Below the pieces are notes generated by a model. The model saw nothing but the letters and a program-made list of their open reading frames with translations, was not told the origin of the DNA and did not search any database. A DNA stretch of 64,000 nucleotides. It comes from Agrypnia vestita. Its lineage: Eukaryota; Arthropoda; Insecta; Trichoptera; Phryganeidae. The stretch covers positions 124,001 to 188,000 of the forward strand of contig JADDOH010023013.1 in the NCBI GenBank assembly GCA_016648135.1, in the 5' to 3' direction. Shown here piece after piece: positions 1-10,860 of this stretch (its first letter is position 1; the number at the start of each line of letters is the position of its first letter). A program made the position numbers and the translations under genes.

Positions 1-249
1 ATTAGTTTGTTCTTGACCCTAGTAGAGTATGAATGGCTCTCATCCGCGATAGGGTGCAGGCTTGACGAGCGCTGGCTGGCCAACGCCAACAGATAATGCG
101 CTGAGAGCTCTCAGCTCATCTAGGTCTCCATTCTGATCCCAGGCCTTTAAGAAAATTATTCACAAATCATATTTTATAAAGACCATAAAAATTCTGATGT
201 ACCGTCAAGAGTAGAATAGGATATTTGATACCTTTCTAGGGAACCGGAA

Positions 250-660
250 ACAAAACTAACCTAAACAGACTCCAACGACAAAATACTAAAAATGGTCTAT
301 GATCTGAAATACCGGACACCGTAATGAAACAGTATACCGTATAACACAACGACTAAACTTCGAAAGCATTACAAAAATTGAAACACTTAAAATCATTCAC
401 AGACTAACAATTGGCGAAATACAAGACGAAGACATAAAAACACCAACACAACACTAGAATGGCTCAAAACTATCACATAACACACGCTAAAACAAAAACA
501 GGACAATCCCGGCTAATTTGCAACGGATTAAAACTATACAACGACCTGCCACAACAGACCAAACAACTGACCACTGACAAATTCAAAACAGATGTGACAA
601 AAATGCTAAAACTCGGCCAACCGACTTTGTATCTAAATTATATTATTATTATATTCCTAT
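250..660 (+). mobile_element. Truncated, frameshifted LINE reverse-transcriptase tail
   Basis: The translation of 459-650 carries RLICNGLKLYNDLP followed by a short lysine-rich tail. C-terminal ends of CR1/jockey-group non-LTR retrotransposon ORF2 proteins usually finish this way (a G-x-K-x-x-N-x-L-P block, then an amphipathic helix). Upstream, at about 356-455 in a different frame, NFESITKIETLKIIHRL continues the same protein, so at least one frameshift lies near 455. Further degraded coding remains reach back to about 270. The endonuclease and the catalytic palm of the reverse transcriptase are absent, so this is a dead 5'-truncated copy. ATT-rich sequence at about 637-655 may be the 3' tail. 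Clade assignment is from recalled family patterns only. Confidence 0.65.
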
Positions 661-668
661 ATTCAGTC

Positions 669-722
669 ATTTAAAAATGTTATCCATAAACCTTTTAGGT
701 TTTATGGATAACATTTTTAAAT
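669..722. repeat. Strong hairpin, about 24-bp arms
   Basis: Left arm 669-692 and right arm 698-722 are complementary except for one extra A in the right arm, with a loop of about 5 nt (TTTTA). The hairpin sits directly after the LINE tail. It could be a tiny foldback element. A microRNA precursor is less likely because the loop is so small. Confidence 0.7.
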
Positions 723-1736
723 AAAAATTTTAAAAAAGAGATTCCTACTTAAGACATTAGTAAGTTAATAAATTATAAGCCTGTCCTTTCGGAGACACAA
801 CAAAGTTATTATTTAGGTCCCCTTATATTTGCAATTTTTCTTTCCTTACACAATAATAAAATAAAATGATTTCGCCCATTCAGTTAAACCAAATTTTATA
901 CAAAAAAGGCTATGACGTATGAGATTTGTCATAAGAAGTCAGAAAAAATTATTCAAGGTTTAAATAATTGATTTTTGAAAGCAGTAAATCTTTTCTTTGA
1001 CCGATTAATATTTTAATCTATCCATGACCTTCATTATGCTAAATTTATATCAAATGTGGTATAAAAAGTATCTTAAGAGCATGAAAAGTGTAGATGAATT
1101 ATATATTATTATTATTATCCCGATTCTAACACAAGAACTCCATTTAGCGCAAGACACGAACTAGTTCATCTGTTGATGTTGCGAGATATTTTCTTTGATG
1201 TGAAGACTGGCTTTTGTTTACAATTTATTTTGTATATTTTTCCCGTTCAATGAAAATATTGTATTTTCGTATGAACATAAAATGGTTGACACGTGCAGCG
1301 TGCAGAAGTGTCTCGACTGCGTGACAGTCGCCCACGCAGCTCGCAAAGAATCAGACTTGTGTGGTGTTTTGCGTTTCCTGTTCTGGAACACTAAGTTTAT
1401 GCAAACACTTTTGTCAAGTAAACATTTACCGAGATGTCTTTACATTAATTTAGCGTGTTCAATATTATTTGTGACGCTACACATAACATCGAGCCGTTTT
1501 CCAGAACCCGCCACCTTTCAGTCCCCACGCTGATGATTCGATTCTTACGCACCCAATTCAGTTTTTAATAGGTTTTTTCCTCCTAAATTTACAATTTATT
1601 TTAATGTACAATTGAGTACTGAATTTTATTTTAATACATGCTCTCAAAGCGCTTTCCCTTTCTTCACAATAAACGCAAATCGGGCCATATAAAAAATAAT
1701 ATGTACCTCCCAGTTTAAAGTAAAATTATTTTATTT
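723..1736. other. AT-rich, no gene seen
   Basis: Low-complexity A/T-rich DNA with only short open frames. The longest (about 83 codons near 1282-1533) shows no recognisable domain and is treated as chance. Confidence 0.5.
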
Positions 1737-2240
1737 TTGGGTCGCAATCCTAGGATTGGTCTGCAACAAGCCTTGGTCTTGGATCTCAAGGATCATAGAG
1801 TACCGGGTAAGCATTCGATTTCTCCACTCCTCTCTGTCACCTGCCAGCCTCTTCATTTCTCTGTGCTACAGCACACATCTCCGATAATCTGGTCTACGCA
1901 GCTTGATCTCGGGCGGCCTCTACGATTGTTGCCTTCAACATTTCTCTCGACGATGGTAAAAAGCTGGCCCGGATGCCATATATTATGGCCTATCCAAATT
2001 GCTCGTCGTTGGGCGATTCTGTTCAGGAGCCGCCTCTTTTCACCCACCCTGCTCAACACCTCGTCGTTTCGGATATGTTCAGACCAATGGATCCTCGCCA
2101 TGCGCCTGTAGCACCACATCTCAAAGGCCGTTAGCCTCCCGGACATGCTCTGGCCGAGGGTCCATGTTTCGCTGCCATCTATACACACTCCAGATCAGAT
2201 TTTTAATCAAGTTCTTCCTAACCTTAACCTTTAGTTAGCC
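1737..2240 (-). mobile_element. Truncated non-LTR retrotransposon, C-terminal coding tail plus 3' UTR
   Basis: The minus-strand translation of 2188-1853 reads GSETWTLGQ, then AFEMWCYRRMARIHWSEH, then NDEVLSRVGEKRRLL, then RGRPRSS. This block order (ETWT, FEMWCWRRM-like, EVL..VGE, RGRPR) is the familiar C-terminal end of insect RTE/ingi-type LINE reverse transcriptases. Just upstream, KNLIWSV-like residues lie in another frame (about 2191-2215), showing a frameshift and the 5' truncation point near 2220-2240. About 115 bp of 3' UTR follows (1852-1737). The upstream catalytic domains are missing, so the copy is dead. Open frames on the plus strand across this block are antisense shadows. Confidence 0.75.
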
Positions 2241-2361
2241 AAAAGTTACTTTAGATTTCATAAAGCAATATTGTATTACCCCAAAAATAGTTTTAACTCT
2301 TACTTTGGGGGTATTTATATTGTACAATACTTAACCACAGCAATAAAAAAATAATAATGAA

Positions 2362-2363
2362 AA

Positions 2364-2391
<28 letters not shown>
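2362..2391. repeat. (AT)n microsatellite
   Basis: An uninterrupted run of about 14-15 AT dinucleotides. Confidence 0.95.
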
Positions 2392-2394
<3 letters not shown>

Positions 2395-2744
2395 GATTAT
2401 CTATTAAATGTGGTTATTCTCCGCACTTTTTTGATTTCCTTTTAAGAAGAAGTGAATGCCATCCCGAGGGGGGGAGTCACCGAGTTGAGTAATCCGAGAC
2501 GCGGGCGCGGGACTAACGAGGCCTAACGAGAGGCCGGGCGCCAGGACTCCGCGCTGCACCAATTACACCATCGATCTCCCGTCCACTTCTCCGGCTGGTG
2601 GCTGCTCCGCTCTCTTCTCCTCGTCATTACACTCCAAGACGATGGACGAGGCGCGGGCGGCCGTGTCATCCTGCCGGTCATGAACGGGTCCACAATTATC
2701 CGCGCTAATTTAACTTTGAAAATGAGAATGATAAGATGCTGCCA
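2392..2744. other. CpG-rich patch, no gene seen
   Basis: About 2455-2700 is markedly more GC/CpG-rich than its surroundings. It has no credible open frame and no recognised element. It could be a regulatory patch or part of an unrecognised repeat. Confidence 0.4.
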
Positions 2745-3770
2745 TCATGCATGCCATACAATTTGAATACAGTATCAACCAAACCACGCTTAATCCATTA
2801 ACAACTATTAAAGACCTGGGAATAACCTTTGATAATTCCCTCAAATTCAACCACCACATAGACGATATCTCTAGGCGAGCATCCAAAACTCTCGGCTTCG
2901 TCCTCAGAGCAACGAAAGAATTCCACGATACAGCCGCACCAATTGCTATCTATAAATCCCTCATCAGAAGTCTACTGGAGTTCTCATCAACAATTTGGTC
3001 ACCCAACTACGAAATTCACAACTACAGAGTCGAAAAAATCCAGAAAAAATTCCTTAAATCACTGACACACAGACAAGGCCTGAATGAATTGCTCGATACA
3101 TACGACAAAAGACTCGAAAATTTCCACACAATCTCTTTAGAAAAAAGACGAAAAATCACAGACCTTATGACACTCCACAAAATAGTAAACAACAAACTAG
3201 ACTCGCCCTCAATACTCTCGCAAATAGATAATAATATACCTGCCCGGTCTCTGAGATCCCAAACACTATTCCACACAAAGGTCTACAACACCAACATAGG
3301 TTATTTCTCTCCTCTACCTAGAATGCTAAATCAGTACAACGAGGTAACGTCATGTAACCCCAACATTGACATATTTCACATGACACAACCTCAGTTTAAG
3401 AGAGAAATTATATCGCTCCTGACCGAAAATAGTTTGAGCGTGTAAGACGGACTCTTCGGAAATCAACCTAAACAAAAATTTTATAGCCACAAAGCGCGGG
3501 TACACATTTTCAGACTTAGTTGACCTGGGAGCCTACATGCCTATTATGTTGTGCGGAGAATGTGAACTTCGTTCATCTTATAATCACTCACTGTAGTATA
3601 CTTATATTGTATAATGTATTAATGTTTTATTTCAATGTATCATTGTAAACCGTAACGTTAAATCACCTTGGCTATCCATTAGGGTCATTCTGACCTGTCG
3701 ATAGTCTCTAAATTAAAAAATTTAAAAAAATTAAAATTAAAAATTAAATTAAATTAAAATCTGCTCCCTG
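2745..3770 (+). mobile_element. 5'-truncated jockey-superfamily LINE with open C-terminal RT segment
   Basis: An uninterrupted 232-codon frame (2747-3445) encodes the C-terminal part of a jockey/CR1-type reverse transcriptase. It shows IKDLGITFDNSLKFNHHI (the palm-to-thumb 'LGv.fd..l.f..Hi' block), then RRASKTLGFVLRATKEF, then YKSLIRSLLEFSSTIWSP ('l.rs.leyas.iWsP'), then VEKIQKKFLKSL. The end block GYFSPLPRMLNQYN is also typical. The catalytic F/YADD motif would lie upstream and is absent, with an in-frame stop just before 2740, so the insertion is 5' truncated. A 3' UTR of about 270 bp runs to an A/T-rich tail (about 3712-3762). The intact frame suggests a younger copy than most LINEs in this window. 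I could not find a convincing target-site duplication. Confidence 0.85.
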
Positions 3771-4714
3771 TACGTTTATTTGGAATCGATTCATGGACAC
3801 TAAAGCTAAAGTGACCTAAAAACCAGTTGGATTAATAGGTTGACTCGGTTATACTTTTAACTTAATAACTTAATAAATTACTTAATAACTTAAACTGCGA
3901 TATTTTAGCCATCTCATCATCTATTGCAAAATTGCTAGAGGAAGAGATCCTCGAAGAATCTACCGTAATGATTCGCCAAAATGATCGCTTACGTTCGGAC
4001 AAGCACTAGCGGAAGATGTGAATCCTGATTTCCCATTATGTTATTTCTGGCCAATTATGTACATATATTCGCCAACATGTACTTTTAATATCTTTTACCG
4101 TTAAATATTTTTCTACTTTATTATTTTACTGCGACTTGCTTATTTATTGTTTTACTACGCGTACTGATCATCCTCAATCTGATATGGATCGTTTTATCCA
4201 ATGGCGCCGCATCTTCCTCGCCCAAGAGGCTCACCTTTGCACTCCTCCCTCGCGTCTCGGCCTCCCGCGGCCCGCGGTTTATCGCCGACGTGCCGGGGTC
4301 GTTCACCTCGGGTCCTCGCGTGATGCCGAATCATCGTCTCGGGGAATCATTCCTCGCCGTGTCATACTCGTGCGGTGTCACTCCGCCTTGTGCATTCGCC
4401 GCACGCCATCCGCGCGGCGCAGCACCACCCGGTGCTGGAAACACCCAGTGCAGTGTGTAAACAGAAACACCGTGTCCTCTTTTATTTTGTATTATAATTA
4501 GGGCGATTGGCAAGAAAAGCCAAGTGGTACAACTACGATAGTGCAACCTAATTTAATCCACACAAATATGGTCAGCGTTTATTGTAGATGCCGAATATAT
4601 ATTTGTGTGGGTCCCCTCTAATTGGTAATTGGTAAGCGACTGCGTACGTGTATTAGTTGAATAGTGTACTCCCGTACTAACCCAGACGAAAAAAGGCCCG
4701 AAGGTTGGAGTCTC
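3771..4714. other. Gene-free stretch with a CpG-rich patch and short repeats
   Basis: About 3858-3892 holds a short imperfect AACTTAAT tandem repeat. About 4196-4470 is GC/CpG-rich, with overlapping open frames on both strands that reflect composition rather than coding. About 4558-4611 holds a short inverted repeat (CACACAAATAT / ATATTTGTGTG). No product is recognised. Confidence 0.45.
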
Positions 4715-4852
4715 CACGTATACCGTCGAATCTGCAAGAAATCGGTTTTCGTTTTACTATCTTTAACTATCCAATTATCAGACAATATAAAGCACTGTTG
4801 AAAATTGTAAGACGAAAATGGAATTTTGCAGATTCGACAGTAGGTGTACGTA
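4715..4852. repeat. Inverted repeat, about 20-bp arms (possible MITE core)
   Basis: GTCGAATCTGCAA near 4724-4736 is matched in inverse orientation by TTGCAGATTCGAC near 4826-4838. Weaker complementarity continues outward (ACGTATAC / GTGTACGT). The organisation is that of a small foldback element. No target duplication was identified. Confidence 0.55.
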
Positions 4853-5071
4853 GTTCGAGATATTCAAAGTCAACAAAAAGGTTTTTTCGCAAATAACTCG
4901 CTTCCTGTACGTTGTACATTATGTATAAAAGTTATAGAAAACATGATTTATAGATTGATTATACGTGCGCAGTTTACCCTTGTTCAAAATATAGTGCGGA
5001 GGAGGGATAACCAAGTTTTCATTATTATTTTTTCACAAACAGATCGTCAAAAATTCTCACCACTTTTTACG

Positions 5072-5117
5072 AATTAGTCCAACTAGTCTCACTAAAGTTA
5101 GACTAGTTGGACTAATT
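5072..5117. repeat. Perfect 18-bp hairpin
   Basis: AATTAGTCCAACTAGTCT at 5072-5089 is exactly complementary to 5100-5117, with a 10-nt loop. The perfection suggests a recent palindromic insertion or a structural element. Confidence 0.8.
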
Positions 5118-5157
5118 AAACCTCTACAAGCTACTTTAGCTTAATTATAATTAATGT

Positions 5158-5203
5158 TTTTATGGTAAATAAACACAATTTGTTTATTTACCTTAAAAAC
5201 CAC
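5158..5203. repeat. Short hairpin
   Basis: GGTAAATAAACA (about 5164-5175) pairs with TGTTTATTTACC (about 5180-5192), and flanking A/T bases extend the stem. It lies within 50 bp of the hairpin at 5072-5117. Confidence 0.6.
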
Positions 5204-5357
5204 GCGCATAATTCACTTTATGTGTAATGTAAATTAGCATTGGTAGCATTGAATTTTAAATTGCAAAAATGTTTATTTATAAACAATATTACTTATGTAT
5301 AAATAATTATATTTATTATTCTCTTTACTTCGTTTACTTTATTTTTTAAATTTTTGC

Positions 5358-5510
5358 CTCGTGTCTTGGCAAAAAAGTGATTCCTTCACCGACATTTTCG
5401 ATGGATATATTCAATACTTGCAAAACCATTTCAGCTCAAATGTTTTTATTGTATCGGACGGATATTCTGGAAATAGCAAAAACGTTAAGGCAATGGAACC
5501 GCTGCAGTTT
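5358..5510 (+). pseudogene. Fragment of an element-associated protein with VSDGY motif
   Basis: The frame at 5361-5510 gives WQKSDSFTDIFDGYIQYLQ followed by NVFIVSDGY and SGNSKNVKAME. The spacing (W, about 12 residues, Y..Y, then a hydrophobic strand ending VFDGY-like, then S.SK) resembles an uncharacterised protein I recall from insect and cnidarian element-associated open frames (W...F..I...Y..Y....Y...IVFDGY...STKD). The segment is isolated: the frame runs into unrelated sequence at the next LINE fragment. It is probably a transposon relic. Family identity is an inference from memory. Confidence 0.35.
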
Positions 5511-5542
5511 CTTCTTCTTACGATTTTCGTTTCAATGAAAGT

Positions 5543-6100
5543 ATGAAAGTGGCAATCGGCGAAGAAAAGTTTTTGTCCAACCGATCCAATAAGAGAAAAT
5601 GTATTGACGCGCTCATTGAAAGCTTACAAAGCATCAATAAAGATCGACTTGCCTTTTTCAAGACGCACAAACTTGAGTGCCGACGGAAAATGTTCGATCT
5701 CGTTGTACTACACAAGATTCTCAGCGGAGCTATTGATTCTCTCTCTCTATCTGATATAAATTTGCATGTTAAATTCCGTGTAAGCAACCCGGAGTTCTTT
5801 AGAATAAGCCAGCACACTAATAATTTCGGTTACTTTTCTCCCATCACAGGGTTGTATCGCACATATAATTTGTATTGTGCTGACCCTAACATTTATGCTG
5901 ATATTCTTGCAGATACCTTATCTTCGTTCAAAAACTCGCTCATAGACAACATCCATTTTCTAAATGATGACCTGAACCGATCCATTAAATCAATTATTTA
6001 TTAAATACTAATCGCACTACATTCAAACACTAAATATACAATACACATAAATGTACATGTAAAATATACTTAAATGCAAATATACATGTTACTAGAGCGT
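5543..6100 (+). mobile_element. LINE ORF2 C-terminal fragment
   Basis: An open frame (5543-6004, 153 codons) ends with residues typical of the jockey-type LINE C-terminus: RKMFDLVVLHKILSGAID, then FFRISQHTNNFGYFSPITG, then a short variable tail. The same LHKI...NIGYFSPL pattern occurs in the LINE at 2747-3445, so the two are related but well diverged. The reverse-transcriptase core is absent. Sequence after the stop is A/T-rich and probably 3' UTR. Confidence 0.7.
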
Positions 6101-6929
6101 GCCGAAGACACTTGCAATTGGGATAATGGGCATAGTCTTCACTATAATGTTTATTATCAGAGTATCATGTACCTATTATCCTGTTAGTGTCTCTAATAAC
6201 TAAAAATGATGTTTTAATCATCGCGACAGCTATCGAAACATCGGGAAGATATACATCTCTTTATATTCCCAATAGGACTCAATCGAGCCAAAACATTTTT
6301 TTCGAGAAACTTGATACACTAACAATATATTCGTCCGAAAGCTTTGTTGATCAACTTAATTTTACTGATAATGTTCGTATAAACATTGAAGTTTATACTC
6401 GCAGAGGTCCGTAAGCGTAGATATTGGTAAACAGTGATCAGACCCTGTACATGTTCCGCTAGATAAACCCAGATGCGGATAGAGATGATTTCATCGCCGA
6501 ATGATCCTGTCGGGCCGGGAGGTCGGAGAGCGGCGGAGGTCATCCCGCCGATAGCCTCAGATAGCCGCGCAGAAAGACCATTACCGATTCGTCTGGCGAG
6601 GGAACACCTCGGAGGCCGCGCGAGGAATATCAACCGCCGCGGTGTACCGTTATCGAGTGCCGCTTCGCGCGACACCTTCGGCAGTCCACGAAGGACCGCC
6701 CATCTCGGAACGAAAGACTCGCCCGGGCTGGTGTTATTTTTCGTATGAGGACAATTCAATTCCCGGGATGATCCCGTGTTGTCTGTGGAAATTTCGTGAG
6801 AATTTGTGCTTGAACATTTTTAACCATTACGTGCGTAATTTTTAAGCAGATTGTCATATTGTCAATGTATCTCTTCTCCTTCTTACTACTTACAATCATT
6901 TTCTTCTCACTACTTTAACTTTTCTTTTT
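6101..6929. other. No gene seen; CpG-rich patch
   Basis: About 6470-6740 is GC/CpG-rich and has long open frames on both strands (91 codons plus, 146 codons minus). Neither shows a domain or credible initiation context, so both are read as composition effects. Confidence 0.4.
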
Positions 6930-7135
6930 ATTTTACACAAATCTATATGATGTACTTGCAATTTACACAAATCTATTATATGCACTTGAATCTTTAACAG
7001 CAATCTAAATTTACGCAATTCTATTATATGTACTTGCACCTTTTAACTGTATATCTTATGTTATTTTTTTAAATTTATATTCTGTATATTTGTAAAAGCC
7101 CACAAGGGCGTTAAATCAATAAATAAATATCTCAG
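6930..7135 (+). mobile_element. Possible LINE 3' UTR with internal repeats and (AATA)n tail
   Basis: Three imperfect copies of a 29-bp unit (TTTACACAAATCTAT plus ATATGTACTTGCA) lie near 6932, 6962 and 7010. The segment ends with GCCCACAAGGGC, a 4-bp stem around CACA, followed by AATCAATAAATAAATAT. Insect jockey/CR1-group LINEs often finish with a small GC hairpin and an AATA-type tail. No coding sequence is attached. Confidence 0.45.
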
Positions 7136-7204
7136 TTACATGGTTATTGATAAGGCGAGAGATATCTGCGCATGCATTTTGACGAAAAATGTGCATTCAG
7201 GCAA

Positions 7205-7800
7205 TAAAGCAATCATTAGATGAAGGAGCTCCATAAAATAATCCAAAGATCAATTATAAAAGTAATATTAAAAAAAAGAAAAACCTTCTCTACACAATTA
7301 CTTTTCTCTAAATTCCAAGTTCCAAAATTAGAAAATGTTTACAAAAAAACGTCAATTATACAACTAATTAAAGAAAACATAACTGCTAAATTTGAAAAAA
7401 AACACATCATTAAGATTCAAAAATAATTTTAAAATCCCAAAATATAATACCAAACTGTGTCAACAAAACTACATATACTTGGGCATAAAAAACTTCAATA
7501 ACCTACCTACAGATATTAAGAAAATCGATGACTTACAACAATTAAAGAAAAAAATAAACCAACACTTTAGATCGATACAATTTGACAATGCATAACAAGA
7601 CATATAGCTAAGGAACAAATAAGCCAAATCCAAAATAAACTAATAAAGTGTAAGCCCCTCACCAAGCACATGAGCAAGTCTCATTTTTGGAGAGGCAAAG
7701 CAATAAAATAAAATGTATCTAAGTAAATTGTAATAGACAAATGTATTATGATTTAAATGTAGTTTTAATATTAAATTTAAAAAAAATTTAAAAAATTTAA
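7205..7800 (+). mobile_element. LINE ORF2 C-terminal relic with frameshift
   Basis: The first frame (7220-7426) reads HKIIQRSIIKVIL, then LFSKFQVPKLENVYKKT. The second frame (about 7392-7595) reads YNTKLCQQNYIYLGIKNFNNLP and a lysine-rich end. Together they match the order of the C-terminal region of CR1/jockey-group reverse transcriptases (LQ..alR.I...., lf..l.I..le.vy, then G.k..NnLP...K). The required jump between frames lies at about 7395-7425. A/T-rich 3' sequence with poly-A stretches continues to about 7800. The copy is dead and 5' truncated. Confidence 0.7.
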
Positions 7801-9759
7801 AAAATCACCCTCAGATTAGAGTAACTTAACAGTTTATTCCTGCGCTGGAACAAGGAATATTTTCAGTAGATAAGTCAGTTTATAGATGCACAGGGGAAAT
7901 ACTCGGAAGACGCCATTAGTGCGCAACGTATTTATTTAAAGGTGCCTTCGGGCAATGAAACTGTCACACCTCGTGTTGCAAGGAGGAGCCAGGCATGATA
8001 ACGTCAGACGATCCGGATTTCGCGTACCGTAGACTGACCGTAGAATTTTAATGAGTTAGAGATGTCAGCGGGCTCGTTACCGGTTCCTTCACGGTCGATA
8101 CCGGTGTCGACAGGATCGGTCCGAGTCCGTTAGTTAGATCATTAACGCATCCTTAATAATAATAATGACGGATATTAAGAAGGTTAATCGTGTTGATTCG
8201 TACAATCCTATAAAGTTGCTTTTATTGATATTTTTTTGAAATTCGCTTATTGCGGTTGATTATGTTTGGAATTAATAAAACATTACATTATATACTATAG
8301 TAATCATAATGTCAGCCTCACTCGCTTATTTTTATTCTGATGTTTTACACTTTGCAAATGTATCGGTAAAACTATTCATTAACCCCCTATTATCAAGATA
8401 AACGACACACTTCGCATAGTTTCTGTAAGAAATGTCAAGACATCTGGTAAAGAATCAAACTAAATAATTAGTAAATAAGTCACTTTTTATTACAAGAAGA
8501 CCTTTTTATTAAAGTGATTTAGTTTGGAACGAAAAAAACAAGCCAATTGAAAAAATACGCGTCGCTTACTAGGCGATTTAATGCGTGAATAAATACGTTA
8601 ACTACAGTATTTACTTATATTTTATGCAAGATTAAATAATATATAATACATTCTGCGGCTGCGACTCGACACCTTCTCTTAAAGAACGGAGTTAGTTCAT
8701 CGCTGTACATTTTTATACTCTACTAGTAATGGCGATATTATGAGATGCGATTCTATGATTGAAACCAAAACGTACACGTGAGGGGATCCGAGTTTAGCGG
8801 AGGTAGACTCTGAAGATGGAGATGACACAGGTGTGCGTCGTCCGAAACGCCACCAATTTGGAGTCGGGCCACGCGCTGTGGCGGGGCTGATATCGCTCGG
8901 CATTGCGGTATTTGCCGCCAACAGGATCTGTCGCCATGGCCGGATACCATATTCAAATATAAAAAAAACAATAAAAGATCGTAGGAAAATGTTTCAATTT
9001 TACGTTACACGTGTTGTTATATTTTGAAACCTTCCCTGCTGCACCAGTGCGCTGTCAACCCGCGCTGCAAACACTAGACGTCCAATACTGGGATCTTAAG
9101 ATTGTTTTCCCAGCACTTAATGGACGAAAATAAAAATAAACCAGATGCAGGCGTAGCTATAGGTATTCGTCGTACTCAAATAAGGAGAATTGTATATTTT
9201 CACATATCTCCCTCAAATGAAATACCTTTATTTGCGGTGTCCGATGTCTGCAATGCCTTTAGAAAAGTGATTTCTACGGTGTCTTCTTATTCGGGCGGTC
9301 TGTTCGGACAGAGCTTCAAACGGATTACCGAAGTATCTATCGCAAACGTAACCTCACAATTCTCATGTTTCGACTAAAATTACATGAAATAAGTACTAAT
9401 GCTGTATTTAAAGCGTATAAAAAAAAAACATTTGTACTTATTAATTTCTTCTCCTACAGCGTCTTGATGTGAAATTATGGCAAAATTGTCATTGTCGCGT
9501 TGGACACGTATATACATTTTGACGTTTGACGGATAAGCGTCATGTCCCGCGTCGCATTGTATTGTATTGAGTCAGTAGTATAATTTATTAGGGTATTTAG
9601 CCGTCCTGTGTTTAACCGACATTTTTATTTTATACTTGGCTTAATCTTATTTCAATATATTTCCTTATATGTATATACTGCGTTGTATTTATAGTCTGTA
9701 TCCAATGTTCGTGTAGGTACTAAGTAAACTCCTATTAGGGAGTTGATATTACATATATA
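7801..9759. other. No gene seen
   Basis: AT-rich DNA with scattered open frames of at most about 91 codons, none showing a domain. Slightly GC-richer sequence near 8780-8940 has overlapping frames on both strands. No repeat structure was recognised. Confidence 0.5.
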
Positions 9760-10263
9760 TACAAGTGTCTCATAATTAGTAACAACAATTTCGGGGGAGT
9801 CTTCTTCGTGTAATTTTAAATAGAAAATATTATTTACACTTTGGCGACAGTTACGGAGATAAGTGACATCAAAGTTCGCATTTTTTCATTATTTCTGGCT
9901 TATCTTTTGCGAAACGTCAGACTTTCTTGAAAGTAGTTTATGTCGATTATTAAAAAATCATTTGCTCCGATACAAATCAAATAAAATTACTAAAACTTGC
10001 AGAAATTAGAAAAAAATAATTTTAAGGTTATCATTTTATTTGACTAAAGCGAGTGAATTTTAAATATTCCACGCAAGTTACTCTAGTGACAGTCCAACAT
10101 TTAACAGGAAATATGTCGGAAATGTTAGAAAAGTGCAAACTTTGATTTCACTATCTCCGTAATTGTCGACATTTCACCAGAAATGTAAACAACATTCTAT
10201 ATTGAAAATTGAAAGAGAAAGACTCCAGTGAAGTGCTTACTCTTAGCTATGAGACAGTCTGTA
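9760..10263. mobile_element. Foldback (long-TIR) MITE, copy 1
   Basis: The ends are inverted: TACAAGTGTCTCATAA at the left and, read inward on the other strand, TACAGACTGTCTCATAG at the right. Inverted similarity continues for about 170 bp per side, including ACGGAGATA-GTGA-ATCAAAGTT. The middle is A/T-rich and there is no transposase. TA lies on both sides of the element, compatible with a 2-bp duplication. The arms match the element at 27738-28234 in order and sequence, so both belong to one family. Confidence 0.75.
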
Positions 10264-10690
10264 TAAGTATCTATGTTCGTAAATAAATCCATTTTAAAAT
10301 TTGACATATTTTCCGCGCTTGACACGCTCACTCGGGACATTTGACGTTCGTTAGCAAACCGCCGGCCGATGTCGCGCCTCCGCGGGAGCCACCGCAGCGT
10401 GACCCAGATAAATGCATTTGCATGGCATTAGAACTCGCATCCCGCTCCACGCTAATGCGCGTCACGCGTCGCCAATTGCGACGAACACCTCCGAGAAGCG
10501 GCTCTCCTTTGCACAATCGGCAAATGCACGCACTCCCTTACAACCGGCAGTAGAAAACTGTGACAAAGCTGCTGCCTCCGAAATGTATTTTAATTACTTC
10601 CAGGATCTTCCTGGCTTCACCTTCATCGACATCGATCGACCGGCATCCAGTAATGGCGGTATTTCTTCAGTGTCTTCAAAAAAATCAATA
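10264..10690. other. No gene recognised
   Basis: Moderately GC-rich (10315-10560), with open frames on both strands that show no domain. The plus-strand 139-codon frame (10412-10831) runs into the hammerhead-like repeat that follows, and its N-terminal part is unrecognised. Confidence 0.4.
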
Positions 10691-10735
10691 CACCAGATTG
10701 TTAGTTTACTTTGTAAAAACCACTACCAGATTTTA

Positions 10736-10777
10736 GGTCTACCGATTTCGAGACGTACCCGTCTCTTCGTCAGGACC
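10736..10777 (-). ncRNA. Hammerhead-ribozyme-like motif (minimal type I)
   Basis: On the minus strand the motif reads 5' arm GGTC, core CTGACGA, spacer A, stem II GAGAC-gggtac-GTCTC (perfect 5 bp), core GAA, one-pair stem III A-tcgg-T, then A, then 3' arm GACC. The two arms form a perfect 4-bp stem I. All invariant core bases (CUGANGA and GAA) are present. The predicted cut lies after the A at 10740 in a U-A context. Very short stem III is known for hammerheads of Penelope-like retroelements and retrozymes, some of which act as dimers. The surrounding sequence (about 10690-10850) resembles repeat DNA, so this is probably a PLE end fragment. Confidence 0.6.
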
Positions 10778-10860
10778 AACACTACACCACTACATTCACA
10801 ACACTACACCCCTCAACACTTTCACCAATAATTGATCACATGCGTGTTAGTCTTGTCAGG

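Noticed and set aside
1737..2111. 124-codon plus-strand open frame
   Set aside because: It is antisense to the LINE tail on the minus strand and has no pattern of its own.
6319..6759. 146-codon minus-strand frame in a CpG-rich patch
   Set aside because: Low complexity, no domain, and the opposite strand is also open. This fits high GC depleting stop codons.
10412..10831. 139-codon plus-strand frame
   Set aside because: Its end is the reverse of the hammerhead-like repeat and its start is unrecognised. It is probably chance.
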